Positions 8,082 through 17,489 of a DNA stretch of 36,098 nucleotides are shown in pieces; positions within the stretch are counted from its first letter, which is position 1, and each line of letters starts with the position of its first letter. The DNA is taken from the NCBI GenBank assembly GCA_964547975.1, contig CAZJRM010000025.1, positions 1-36,098 of the forward strand, read 5' to 3'. Source of the stretch: CAYJPV01 sp964547975 (GTDB lineage: Bacteria; Acidobacteriota; Vicinamibacteria; Vicinamibacterales; JAKQTR01). The notes below the pieces were generated by a model. It saw only the letters and a program-made list of their open reading frames with translations. It ran no database searches and was not told the DNA's origin. The position numbers and the translations under genes are program-made.

Positions 8082-9764
8082 TCACAGCAGGCGGACCACC
8101 GGCTCCTGGTGCATCAGTTCGCGTTTGGTCAGCAGGTCGTGCACGGTCGCGACGAGCCAGCGTTCGGCGTTCACGCCGAAGGACACATCCAGTCGGGGAC
8201 GGCGGTCGTGCGGTTCGTGTGCCGGATCGAGGTAGCCCAGCGTCGGGCTCGATTCGTTGAGCGGGACCACGACTTCGGCCCTGCCCGAGGCGCCGCCGAC
8301 CTTCTGCAGGTCGCCCGCCGCGTCCCAGACGAACTGTCGTTCGCCGCCGTCCGAGCGGGCGACCTCGCAGATGACGAGCTTGAAGACCGACTCCGGTTCA
8401 CCCATGGCGCAGGTCGGCACCAGCTGGCGTCTCCAGAAGTCGGTCGGCGTCGGGAAACGAGTTCCCTGGGGAATGACGATGGTGTGGTGGGCCGTGCCGG
8501 TTGCCGCGTCGTGCGTCAGCACGGCGTAGTCGTGCACGATGAAGTCGGCCGTCGCGACGCGGTTCGCCGCGAAACAGGCGGCGCCGTAGGCGACCGCCTC
8601 GAAGGGCTGCCAGGCACGCACGCGCCCGCGGCCGAACCGCCGTTCGAGCAGGGGGAACACACCGGGCAGCAGCGTGGACCCGCCCACGACCAGCACGTGT
8701 TCGAGCGCGTCGGCCGACACCGCGCCGCCGGCGAACATCTCGTCGAAACACCGTTCGAGGTCCCGGTAGAATCCGCGTTGCTCGAGGATGGAGACCAGTT
8801 CGCCTCGGGTGAGGTCGACCAGGTTCGAGCCGGGCGCGCGGCGCGCCGCGTCTCCGAGTGACCCGGGCGGCAACATCAGGAACGGCGACGACTCGGCAAA
8901 GAACACCGCCTCCTTCACGCGGCACGCCTCGGCCAGCATCAGCCTCCGCCAGAATCGCGTGTCCTCGTCGTCCGCCCACTCGTCGACGGCATAGCCCATC
9001 TTCGCGGCCACGTGGCAGAGCACCCAGCTGTCGACCGCGCAGCCACCCAGCGGGAGGCCACGCTTCGAGACGACCTGCGCGTGTCCGCCTTCGGCGCCGC
9101 GGGCGCTCAGGCGGACGACCTCGGTGTGCATCGTGCCGCCGCCGATATCGACGACCAGCACGAGGCTGTCTTTCGTGATGCCGAGACCGTAGCCGAGCGC
9201 CACGGCGAGCGGTTCGTCGACGAAGCGCACCCGGCGGACGCCGAGTTCGTGCAGGACGCCCTGCACCTCCGCGCGGTAGGTCTCGAAGGCCGAGACCGGC
9301 GCGGCGACGACAAGATCGCGAATCCTCGCGCCCGTCGTTCGTTTCACCTCCGCCAGCAGTTCGCGGAGGAAGGCGCGGGCGACGCCTCGTGCCGTCACCG
9401 GCACGCGGCCAACCCGTCCGAGCGTGCGTGTGGCTTCGGTGCCGAGTGCGGACTTGAACGCCGGCACGAACGCCGGGTGCAGCGACGCCTGGTTGCGTTC
9501 GAGCGCCTGGCGGCCGATGAAAGCCGTGCGACCCAGGAAGAAGTGGCGAGCGATGGGGCCCCAGGCACCGAGACGATCCCCCAGCCCGGGGTGATCGATC
9601 AGGTGTACCGCCGACGGCACCATGCGTGGCGCTTCGAGCGGATCGCCGGCGTCCGGCAGGCGGCACACCGCCGGCAATTCGACGAGCGATGCCTGGCCGG
9701 AGGCATCATCCCATCGCGCGATGCCCGAGTTCGTCGTTCCGAGATCCAGTGCCCACGCGTGCAT
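8082..9764 (-). CDS. Hsp70 family protein lacking the C-terminal lid
   Basis: 560 residues. The nucleotide-binding domain (about 1-405) has phosphate-1 motif DLGTTNSG (7-14), phosphate-2 motif VVDIGGGT (204-211), FVDEPLAVALGYG (181-193) and adenosine motif VLVVGGSTLLPG (357-368), so it should bind and hydrolyse ATP. Residues 406-545 are beta-rich and end with LDVSFGVNAERWLVATVHD, resembling the end of an Hsp70 substrate-binding beta domain. No helical lid follows and there is no EEVD-type tail; DnaK is usually about 640 residues. No DnaJ or GrpE gene is adjacent. It lies 30 bp downstream of the S9 peptidase and 8 bp upstream of the HEAT-repeat gene. It is a specialised Hsp70, not housekeeping DnaK. 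A strong Shine-Dalgarno is not visible before ATG 9764. Confidence 0.85.
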   Translation of the reverse strand: MHAWALDLGTTNSGIARWDDASGQASLVELPAVCRLPDAGDPLEAPRMVPSAVHLIDHPGLGDRLGAWGPIARHFFLGRTAFIGRQALERNQASLHPAFVPAFKSALGTEATRTLGRVGRVPVTARGVARAFLRELLAEVKRTTGARIRDLVVAAPVSAFETYRAEVQGVLHELGVRRVRFVDEPLAVALGYGLGITKDSLVLVVDIGGGTMHTEVVRLSARGAEGGHAQVVSKRGLPLGGCAVDSWVLCHVAAKMGYAVDEWADDEDTRFWRRLMLAEACRVKEAVFFAESSPFLMLPPGSLGDAARRAPGSNLVDLTRGELVSILEQRGFYRDLERCFDEMFAGGAVSADALEHVLVVGGSTLLPGVFPLLERRFGRGRVRAWQPFEAVAYGAACFAANRVATADFIVHDYAVLTHDAATGTAHHTIVIPQGTRFPTPTDFWRRQLVPTCAMGEPESVFKLVICEVARSDGGERQFVWDAAGDLQKVGGASGRAEVVVPLNESSPTLGYLDPAHEPHDRRPRLDVSFGVNAERWLVATVHDLLTKRELMHQEPVVRLL

Positions 9765-9794
9765 GAGAGGCCCGGCGACGGATTGTACCGCGTC

Positions 9795-10973
9795 TCAGGG
9801 CCGTTTCGCCGGCGCGGCCGGCTTCGAGCGATCCTCGTAGGGCCGCAGGTGCCATTCGAAGAAGACCCAGGTCCGGTTCCAGGAGTCGATCTGCTCGGGT
9901 GAATCGACCCGTTCGAGCGTGTTCGGGTCCACACGCCGGCTGAACGCATGCCCCCCGCTGCCACCCCACGGCGCCGGATCGACGTAGACCTTCGTCTCCG
10001 CGAGATCGGCCTTTCGCGAACGCAACGCGTCGACGATCTGCTGATCCTCGACGAAGTCCACGTCGGTGTCGTTGGTCGCCACGTGCACGAGCAGCGGCGT
10101 CTTGAGCTTGTCGACGTGGTAGAGCGGTGACCGCTGGATGTAGATGTCGCGTTTCTCGAACGGCAATCCCTGCACCCGCTTCTGCGTCGAGAAGTCCCAC
10201 TGGTAACTCGGGCCCTTGTACGACAACCGGAAGACGAGGTTCGTGACCGGGACGATGGCGGCGGCGGCCTTGATGGGCGTGACGTCGCGGAACACGGACA
10301 GCAGCGTGATGTAGCCGCCGTGGCTCCAGCCCATCATGCCGATGCGATCGGGGTCGACGTGCGGCAGCGTCTTCAGGAACTCGACCGCCGACATCGTGTC
10401 GTCGACCTCGTATCCGCCGTAGTCGATCGCCTGGTGGTACGCCTCGCCGTAGCCGATGCTGCCGCGGTAGTCCGGCGCGATGACGACGTATCCCCGCGCG
10501 ACGGCTTCCTTGACGAAGGGAAACATCGTCAGGCCCCAGTTGCCGTGTACGCCGCCGTGTACCCAGATCATGGCCGCGTGCCCTTTCGGGCCGCGCTTGT
10601 CGGGCGGTTGGAAGAGGTGCGCCGGGATGTCGAGGTCGCCGACGGTGCTGCGGTAGGTGACCTTGCGGTAGTCGATGATGCCCTTGCACAGGCCGGGGTA
10701 GCGGGCGTCGGCTGCGGTGCGGCTGTCGATGTCGCGTTGGTAATCCGTGCCAATCGACTGGTGCGCGGGGTCGTTGGATACGTAGAGCCGGCGCGCGCGA
10801 TCCGGATCCATCGGCACCTGGAGGCGCGGATTCGGACGCTGCTGCGCCGGCCGAGCCTGGCCGGCCGGCTGCGACGGTTGTTGCGCCCGTGCCGACGGCA
10901 CCGCGGCCGCGCAGAAGGCGCCGGCGAAGACCAACAGGAACGAACGAGTGAGTGGCGTGCGGACAGGAATCAC
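9795..10973 (-). CDS. Secreted S9-type alpha/beta-hydrolase peptidase
   Basis: 392 residues from GTG 10973, with GGGAGG about 5 nt upstream. It has a signal peptide (residues 1-30, ending SARA). The alpha/beta-hydrolase fold carries the dipeptidyl-peptidase/acylaminoacyl-peptidase pattern: oxyanion region WVHGGVHG (137-144), nucleophile GWSHGG with Ser217, acid in NDTDVDF (probably Asp302) and His342 in GGHAF. S9 peptidases usually have an N-terminal propeller that gates the active site; here only about 100 residues precede the hydrolase domain, so access is less restricted, and an esterase role is also possible. The family hydrolyses short peptides after export to the periplasm or outside. 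The flanking genes are 16 bp upstream and 30 bp downstream, consistent with one operon. Confidence 0.82.
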   Translation of the reverse strand: MIPVRTPLTRSFLLVFAGAFCAAAVPSARAQQPSQPAGQARPAQQRPNPRLQVPMDPDRARRLYVSNDPAHQSIGTDYQRDIDSRTAADARYPGLCKGIIDYRKVTYRSTVGDLDIPAHLFQPPDKRGPKGHAAMIWVHGGVHGNWGLTMFPFVKEAVARGYVVIAPDYRGSIGYGEAYHQAIDYGGYEVDDTMSAVEFLKTLPHVDPDRIGMMGWSHGGYITLLSVFRDVTPIKAAAAIVPVTNLVFRLSYKGPSYQWDFSTQKRVQGLPFEKRDIYIQRSPLYHVDKLKTPLLVHVATNDTDVDFVEDQQIVDALRSRKADLAETKVYVDPAPWGGSGGHAFSRRVDPNTLERVDSPEQIDSWNRTWVFFEWHLRPYEDRSKPAAPAKRP

Positions 10974-10989
10974 GGGGCCTCCCGGGTGA

Positions 10990-13059
10990 TCACTTGGGAA
11001 TGGCCAGGTTCGTCTCGGTCTTCACCTGGAACCGGCGGAACCTGGTGTACCTGGCGTTGCCGCGAATGACGTCGTCTGGGATCCAGGCGCCGGTGCGTTG
11101 AGGATGTTTGACACGATACGTCTCGGCCATGTCACCCGGCACCCACAGCCCGAGTTGAGAGTCCCGGGCGAACGTCACGATGATCGAGACCTCGAGGTCC
11201 TGACGCTTCGCCGTCATTCCGCTCTGCACGACGGCTCCGGTGGCCTGGTCGACGAGGAACCATCCGTCGTAGGGCACGTCTCCGTCGTTCCGGTCCCGGA
11301 CCAGGGTCGGCCGCGCCACCTCTTCGAATTCGACGCGCCAGGTCTTCACGCCCTCCACGGTCGGTGTCCCCTTCAACTGGAAGCGGAACCGTTCGCGGTT
11401 GGCGGCGCTCAGGAACTTGAGGGCGAAATACGGGACGTTGACGTTGCGATCGACAGGACCGATGTTGAAACGAGCGCTCTCCGCCTTGATGGCCGCGAGT
11501 TGTGCCTCGGCCCCCGGCTGCGCGTCGAGGAAGATCCGCCTGAGGCGGTCTTCGCGGTCGCGTACCGCGAAACCGTCCACCTCGAAGACGTCGCGGAACG
11601 CCACCCACTCGAGAGAACGTTCCGGCTTGACGATCAGGACATCGGACCGGAGATGCACCTTCCGCAACGCGTTGGCGTGAGACTGCCGGTAGTCCTCCTC
11701 GGCGACGAGCACGGAGGATCGCTCGACGTACGAATCGACGTAGTCGATCAAGCGTCCGAAGGCCCTCGGGAAATCGGGATTCGTCGCGGACGGCCTGGTG
11801 ACCGGCAGTGCCGCGTCGCCAGCCCTGCCGTCGGCGCCGGGAGCGGCAGCCGCCGGCGCCGACGGAGGCGGGGCATCCTCATCCGCCAACGGCTCGACCG
11901 GCCAGGCGTACGGGTATCGTACGACCAGGTCGCGCCGCGCCGTGCTGACTCGCACCGGCGCCGTTCGACCTGCCACGTCGGCCGTGGTGCGTTCGAGTCC
12001 TGCGACGAAGGTCGCGCCGAGCTCACGTGTCCACCGTTCGATCTGGCCCTCCGGCCGGCTCTCCAGCGGGACGACGACGCCGCCGGTCGCGCGGGCGAGG
12101 CGCTCGAGCAGCGCCGGGTCCATCCCGGTGAGATCGGTGCCGGCGCTCCCGCGCAGCCTCAACACGTGAACCACCGCACGGGCGGCGACGGCGCGGGCGG
12201 CCGCCTGGCTCACGAGCGGCGCCGACGACTCCGGGAGCCCGCCGCTGACGAAGACGACGGTCTTTCGTCCGGGCACCTTGGAGAGCGCGAGCATGGCCTG
12301 GCTCAGCGCCGCCGCGCTGTCTCGACGAGGCGGCGCCCCACCGTCCGGGTCGGGGAGGACGGCGTTCCGTTCGCCGGCGATCGGCGCGTCGTCTCCGCGT
12401 GAGGGACGCTCGGTGTCGGAGGCCTGCTCACGTTCCGGCAGCCCACCCGCCCCTTGACGGGAGCCCGAGCCGACGCCCGAGGCGTCGGCTCTCGCGGTGG
12501 CCCGCCCGCCCTGCCCGACCAGCGCGGCGACCGCCTCACGTGCCGTGGGCTGATCGGCCGAGAAGGTCAGCGCCTGGTCTCCCTGGAGCGGGACACTCAG
12601 GACCGCCAGTTGATCGCTCAGGCCCAGGCGGTCCAGTAGCGGAGAGATTGCGGCGCGCACTTCCCACTCGCCTCCGCGCGCGACGGTGGCCGAGTCGACG
12701 ACGACCAGGACCGTCCGTGATGGTTCGGCGGCGAACACGATCCCGGGCGCGACCTGGCGCTGCGAGCGCGCGGCTGCGTCGGCCATCGCGCCGGGTCCGC
12801 GGCTGACCCGGCGAAGCCAGACCACGCGCCGCGGCGAACCGTCGACCGACACGGAAAGGTCCGAGGGCGCGAGCGTGTCAGGAGGCCGGCCCTCCCGGTC
12901 GAGCACCGTCAGGTCGAGCGGGATGGTGTCGCGGACGACCGCGGCGGATTGTGGTCGCGACGCGTGCGGCCCCTGAGCCATCGGGTGGAGACACGACAGC
13001 AGGAGCGCAACCGCGACCGAGGTCGGCGCGCGGGGACACGAGAATGCGCGGTGAGGCAT
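10990..13059 (-). CDS. Secreted VWFA-related Acidobacterial-domain protein (copy 2)
   Basis: 689 residues from ATG 13059; an in-frame GTG at 13086 would add nine residues but spoils the signal peptide. The mature protein repeats the plan of the protein at 4584-6578: a leading beta segment (IPLDLTVLDREG, LSVSVDGSPR), a VWA-like domain (TVLVVVDSATVARG, KTVVFVSGGLPE), a Pro/Ala-rich linker, then a conserved C-terminal block (VLVAEEDYRQ, VAFRDVFEVDG, ARFNIGPVDRNVN). The DxSxS metal site is not canonical. It is the first gene of the tight minus-strand run and lies 52 bp after the M4 peptidase gene. The function is unknown; the two copies are clearly diverged, so the duplication is not recent. Confidence 0.8.
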   Translation of the reverse strand: MPHRAFSCPRAPTSVAVALLLSCLHPMAQGPHASRPQSAAVVRDTIPLDLTVLDREGRPPDTLAPSDLSVSVDGSPRRVVWLRRVSRGPGAMADAAARSQRQVAPGIVFAAEPSRTVLVVVDSATVARGGEWEVRAAISPLLDRLGLSDQLAVLSVPLQGDQALTFSADQPTAREAVAALVGQGGRATARADASGVGSGSRQGAGGLPEREQASDTERPSRGDDAPIAGERNAVLPDPDGGAPPRRDSAAALSQAMLALSKVPGRKTVVFVSGGLPESSAPLVSQAAARAVAARAVVHVLRLRGSAGTDLTGMDPALLERLARATGGVVVPLESRPEGQIERWTRELGATFVAGLERTTADVAGRTAPVRVSTARRDLVVRYPYAWPVEPLADEDAPPPSAPAAAAPGADGRAGDAALPVTRPSATNPDFPRAFGRLIDYVDSYVERSSVLVAEEDYRQSHANALRKVHLRSDVLIVKPERSLEWVAFRDVFEVDGFAVRDREDRLRRIFLDAQPGAEAQLAAIKAESARFNIGPVDRNVNVPYFALKFLSAANRERFRFQLKGTPTVEGVKTWRVEFEEVARPTLVRDRNDGDVPYDGWFLVDQATGAVVQSGMTAKRQDLEVSIIVTFARDSQLGLWVPGDMAETYRVKHPQRTGAWIPDDVIRGNARYTRFRRFQVKTETNLAIPK

Positions 13060-13111
13060 GCGGCCCCCGAAGAAGGCAGGCGGCACAGCGTACCACAGGT
13101 GCCGGCCGGCG

Positions 13112-16100
13112 TCAGCGCACGCCCGCTGCCGCCCACGCCCGATCGAGCGCCCGTTCGACCGCGCTGGCGTCTCCGAGAAGATCGCGCGAAGACTGCAGAG
13201 TCGCCGCGCGTGCCGAGGCCAGCGTCGCCGAGGACGGCATCAGGTACACGAACGCGCGATACAACGCGCGTTCGACATCGGCACGCCGCGCGGCACCAAC
13301 GCCTTCCACCACGGTTCCCGTCGCCGGGTGCACGCCCCCGTCGACGGCGAGTTCATAGATCCGGGCGACGCTCGATGCGGTCGCGTCCGTCGTGCTGCCT
13401 GTCTGGCGAATGGTGGTTGCCAATCGCACGGCACACTCAGCGCAGTCCCCGCGAGCCTGCGCATCGAACCCGGCGGCCGAGGCCATCATGGCGGCGAAGG
13501 CCTCCTCCAGCGCGCCGGATTCTCCTCCGGGCAGGAACCGTGCGGACGACCCCGCCACGGCGTGGGCGAACTCGTGGGTGACGGTCTCCAGCGTTGCTGT
13601 TCCGTCGCCGAGGATGATGCGAGCGCCGTCCCAATACGCCTGTCCCGAGAACACGCGGTGTTCGGGTGACGATTCGAAGGCCGCGTCGCCGGCGGGGTGA
13701 GCGACGACCGAGAGCGCGCCGTGTCGACCGTCGAAGCCCTGACGGCCGAACCGCTCGGCGAAGAACGCCTGGGCCGCGCCGGCCTGTACGTGCGCGGCGG
13801 CGACAGTCGTGTCCCGCCATGCCTCGGTGGGCGAAAACGCCACATCCGCTGCCGTCAGCGCCGACGTCCCTTCGACCACAGCGCCCGTGCGCCGCGGGTC
13901 GCCCCGCAGATCGAAGGTCGTGATGGTCGCGGCCTGGCGGCGGTCGATCGCGGCATAGCCCCCGCGCACGCGAGACACGCCGGGCGTCCTGGTTTCGCCC
14001 GGCTCCCCGGGATCACGGGCCGCGACGGCGCGTGCCTTCAGCAGGCTGTCGTCGCTCAATGTGGCGCCCGTCTGCGCGTCGACCAGGCAGACCCGGATAT
14101 CCGTCGAGGTCCTGGCAGTCACCTGCCAGGCCAGCGCGTAGCGTCCGTCGCCCTGCGGGACGATGACGAGCCGGGGGGGGGCCGTGGCGGCGGCTCGGGA
14201 TCCCGCCCGGGCGGCCGCGACGTCGCGGGCTGACTCTCCCGCGATCGTCGGCGTCGTTTCGATCACGATCTCCAGGTGGAGTGTGCCAAAGAGCGACGTC
14301 GTGACACCGTGGTCCGTCTGGCGCGTCAGGTCTCCTCCGAGGACCGGGATGCCGTCGACGTACTGCTGCAGTCGTTCGTGCGTGCGTCCGGGCAAGAGCG
14401 TGTCCTCGACCCGTGTGTCCACGGCCAGCACGCCCTCCCGGATGAGACGGTCGAGGCGAGCGTCCCACGTCCGAATCGAGTCGACGTCCGTCGCGGCGAT
14501 CGCGTTCGGACCGCGGACGAGCGATCGGGCATCACGCGCGTCCGCGAGCGCTTCCGCGCCGACGACCGGCGCGGCGTCCGCGAGTGCGACGGGGCTGAGA
14601 GGAATGTACCCCCGGGCGGCGAGCAGCGTCGTGCCCCGGAGGATGACGCGCGCCACGTCGAAGAACGACGACCCGTCCGGTGCGCGTTCCTCGCCGAAGA
14701 AGGTGAGGTGGATCACGCGGCCGATCTGGGGTTTCCCGGTGGTCACGCTCACGATGTCGTAGATCGGCGCCCGGGCGTTGGCCGCGGCCGGGTCGAACCT
14801 GAACTCGAACCGTCCATCCGTGACCTGGATCTCGCCCTGATCGATGACCGCGCCAGGCGTCAGCAGCGTGTAGTAGAGCGTGCGCGCGCCAGTCCTGCCG
14901 GTGATGGTGGCCCCGCCGCCAATCGTGAACGTGCGCTGAGTCGCGCCGTCGATCGTGATGCCTGTCGCGCCGGCAGGCCGCGTCTTCGGGTAGACGAAGA
15001 AGTAGCCGCCACTGTCCGGCAGGCCCGGCATCCGGCCGCGGTGGCCATTCCAGAGGGCCTCGACCTGGTAGCGGTAGACGCCGGGCACATTCAGGGGATA
15101 AGCCACCGGGCCGGCAAATGAGCCGAACCTGTCTCCGGTGCCGGTCGCGACTTCCCGCCGGCCGTCGGGGTAGTGCAGCGTGAACGTGATCGAGGCCGGG
15201 AGGATTGGATCGATCTGCAGCGCGGGTCTCAAGGTGCTGCCGAGTTCAAACGACGTGCCGGGTCTCAGGCCGACCAGGAACAGGCGCGCGCGTTCGCCGG
15301 TGGATCCCAGGAGATCTTCCGACCCCGGAGCGACGACACGGTTGTTGTTCGATCCTCGTGGCAGCAGGAATCCGCTCGAGAGGTAGCCGGCGTACATCGG
15401 CGCGACACCCGCACGGCGCAACACCACGCCGCCGAGGAGTCGGTAGATGTCGCCGGGCGCGTCGCCGTTTGGTGAGGCGCCAATCTGGCCGCCGAACGAG
15501 TTCGGGCTGACCGCCCAGTACGGCGCGCGGACGTTGCTGTCGGCGACGATGAAGCGGCCCATGAAGCCTGGCCGTGGCGCGGCCCCGTAGTAGTACTCGC
15601 GGTCGGTGATGTACTCGGGATACATGTGCGGCGAGTAGCCGTTGGAGGTCCTGAAGCTGAGGTTCGTCACGCCGACGCCGTTCAGGCGCGTGTCCCACGC
15701 GGTGTTGTCGCCCGCCATCCGGTACGTCAGGACCGGCTCGATCTTGTTCGCCCCCTGGCCCTCGCTCCCGATGAGCAGCATGTCGCCCGAGAGGTACGGG
15801 AACGTGATGTGCGAGAGGTGCTGCTCGCCGGTTTCGTGCACGTGCCCCTCGAACTGCGTTTCGCCCCGATCCAGGGACTTCGATCCGACGACAATCTTCT
15901 TCCCGTGGGCGATGACCGGTGACGGATCGGGGTAGACGATCCCGGCATGCCGCATCACGCTGACCCAGAGATGTCCATCGACGTCCGTGTACGTGGCGAG
16001 CACCCGAGCGTGGTACTCCCCGGGCGCGGACAGCGGAAACGCCTTCATCCCCTGCGCGGCGCCGAACAGGCCCGCCGGTGACGCCTTGCCGGAATACGTC

Positions 16101-17428
16101 AGCGTTCGCACATCCGACGGATCGGAGTTGACGAACAGTTGCGCGGTGACCGTGACGTCCGCGGGCACGGCCGGGTTGAACTGCGTGTCACGCCCGTACG
16201 TGGCACCCACCGGATACGGCTGCCCCTGGAACGTCGCGGTAGCGAGTGTCATGCGCTTCGCGATCCAGAACCCGTACGTGCCGCCTCCCTCGTAGCGCCG
16301 GCCCCGCGCATCGGTGATCCACCCCGTCGCCACCACCGTGTAGCGGCCGTACTTCTGGGGCTTCCAGGCTGTCACGGCAGACACCTTCGTCGTCGGCCCG
16401 TTGCCAGACTTGGCGACGAACGTCTGCGTCCCGAGGTCCACCACGCTTGAGTCGGGGCCGTATACCTTGACCGACAAGGCACCCGACGCCCAGTTCCACT
16501 CGATGTTCTGCACCGCGTCGATCGTGTCGACCGGAAACGAGGGCTCGAGCGAGTACGACAGCCGCGAACCGGAGTTGTCGAACATCGGCAGGACGACATC
16601 GTCCGAGATCAAGCTTCGATCGGAGGTCGCGAAACGGTGGCGGTCTTCGTCGGCGACGACGCCCCGATACCCGTTGGAGGCATACGATGCCAGCAGCAGC
16701 CACGGCATGCGCGCCTGAATCCGGCTCGCGTCCACGTCGAGCCCCGAGACGTGCGTGCCGTCGGCCTCGATGACAGGCGTGTAGTAATACGTGCTGGTGC
16801 CGGCTTCGGTCGAAAAGGGGCGTGACGCGAACGTGTATCCGTTGATGTTGTAGACACGTGTGCCGACCATCGCGCCGAAGTCCAGCCGGAGCCGGTAGAG
16901 ACCCGGCGGCAGATCGTCGGGCAGCGTCGCGCGGCCGGCGAACGACGCCGTGACGGTGCCGGAGGGTTGACCCGTGACGAGCTGGCCGACCGGGACCGTG
17001 AGGAACTGATCGACGGGCGACCTGAACGCGTACCCGTACCTCGTCGTCATCGCACCCTGGACGCCCCCTTCGATGGGCAGACCGGCCGGCGTGAGCAGCG
17101 TCGACATTCGTTCGTCGCTGGGCAGGCGCATCCAGCCTTCCGCATCGAACGTCCGCTCCGCCGTGATGAGCACGCACAGCTTGTCCGCCTTGATGCCCGC
17201 GGCCGCGAGGCTCGCGAGGTGGTCGGCGCTCAACTGCAGGTCGACCTCGTACCGGATGGGATGCCCTGGCCTCCAGGATGCGCCGGAGAGACGTGCTTCA
17301 GCGCTCCAATCGCCGTGAAAGGTGTGACCGGCACCAACCGCCACGAGTTCGTCGGGGAGTTGGGCCTGCGCGGTGACCGTCGAAAACAGGATGAGGAAGG
17401 TGGCGGCGACGGAGACGGAAGGGCGCAT
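13112..17428 (-). CDS. Very large secreted M4 (thermolysin-type) metallopeptidase
   Basis: 1438 residues from ATG 17428 (GAGG 5 nt upstream; signal peptide ending TAQAQ). Residues 25-960 are beta-rich and not recognised, with Ig-like phrases such as PGEYHARVLATYTDVDG and PGVYRYQVEALWNG. Residues about 1010-1060 (HERLQQYVDGIPVLGGDLTR) resemble the FTP propeptide and about 1085-1135 a PepSY domain. The catalytic domain has HEFAH at 1285-1289 (zinc and general base), Glu1309 in GALEEAF exactly 24 residues after the first His, as for thermolysin Glu166, and His1367 in DGGVHPATG, matching thermolysin His231. The residue equivalent to thermolysin Asp170 is not Asp. The C-terminal helices match M4 enzymes. 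It probably degrades proteins outside the cell after propeptide removal. A run of nine C in the coding strand lies at 14173-14181. Confidence 0.85.
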   Translation of the reverse strand: MRPSVSVAATFLILFSTVTAQAQLPDELVAVGAGHTFHGDWSAEARLSGASWRPGHPIRYEVDLQLSADHLASLAAAGIKADKLCVLITAERTFDAEGWMRLPSDERMSTLLTPAGLPIEGGVQGAMTTRYGYAFRSPVDQFLTVPVGQLVTGQPSGTVTASFAGRATLPDDLPPGLYRLRLDFGAMVGTRVYNINGYTFASRPFSTEAGTSTYYYTPVIEADGTHVSGLDVDASRIQARMPWLLLASYASNGYRGVVADEDRHRFATSDRSLISDDVVLPMFDNSGSRLSYSLEPSFPVDTIDAVQNIEWNWASGALSVKVYGPDSSVVDLGTQTFVAKSGNGPTTKVSAVTAWKPQKYGRYTVVATGWITDARGRRYEGGGTYGFWIAKRMTLATATFQGQPYPVGATYGRDTQFNPAVPADVTVTAQLFVNSDPSDVRTLTYSGKASPAGLFGAAQGMKAFPLSAPGEYHARVLATYTDVDGHLWVSVMRHAGIVYPDPSPVIAHGKKIVVGSKSLDRGETQFEGHVHETGEQHLSHITFPYLSGDMLLIGSEGQGANKIEPVLTYRMAGDNTAWDTRLNGVGVTNLSFRTSNGYSPHMYPEYITDREYYYGAAPRPGFMGRFIVADSNVRAPYWAVSPNSFGGQIGASPNGDAPGDIYRLLGGVVLRRAGVAPMYAGYLSSGFLLPRGSNNNRVVAPGSEDLLGSTGERARLFLVGLRPGTSFELGSTLRPALQIDPILPASITFTLHYPDGRREVATGTGDRFGSFAGPVAYPLNVPGVYRYQVEALWNGHRGRMPGLPDSGGYFFVYPKTRPAGATGITIDGATQRTFTIGGGATITGRTGARTLYYTLLTPGAVIDQGEIQVTDGRFEFRFDPAAANARAPIYDIVSVTTGKPQIGRVIHLTFFGEERAPDGSSFFDVARVILRGTTLLAARGYIPLSPVALADAAPVVGAEALADARDARSLVRGPNAIAATDVDSIRTWDARLDRLIREGVLAVDTRVEDTLLPGRTHERLQQYVDGIPVLGGDLTRQTDHGVTTSLFGTLHLEIVIETTPTIAGESARDVAAARAGSRAAATAPPRLVIVPQGDGRYALAWQVTARTSTDIRVCLVDAQTGATLSDDSLLKARAVAARDPGEPGETRTPGVSRVRGGYAAIDRRQAATITTFDLRGDPRRTGAVVEGTSALTAADVAFSPTEAWRDTTVAAAHVQAGAAQAFFAERFGRQGFDGRHGALSVVAHPAGDAAFESSPEHRVFSGQAYWDGARIILGDGTATLETVTHEFAHAVAGSSARFLPGGESGALEEAFAAMMASAAGFDAQARGDCAECAVRLATTIRQTGSTTDATASSVARIYELAVDGGVHPATGTVVEGVGAARRADVERALYRAFVYLMPSSATLASARAATLQSSRDLLGDASAVERALDRAWAAAGVR

Positions 17429-17489
17429 ACGGACCTCGTGTGGCGGAAGGCCGGGGTCGCGAGGGGCGCGCGACAGCTGCGTCGAGGCA

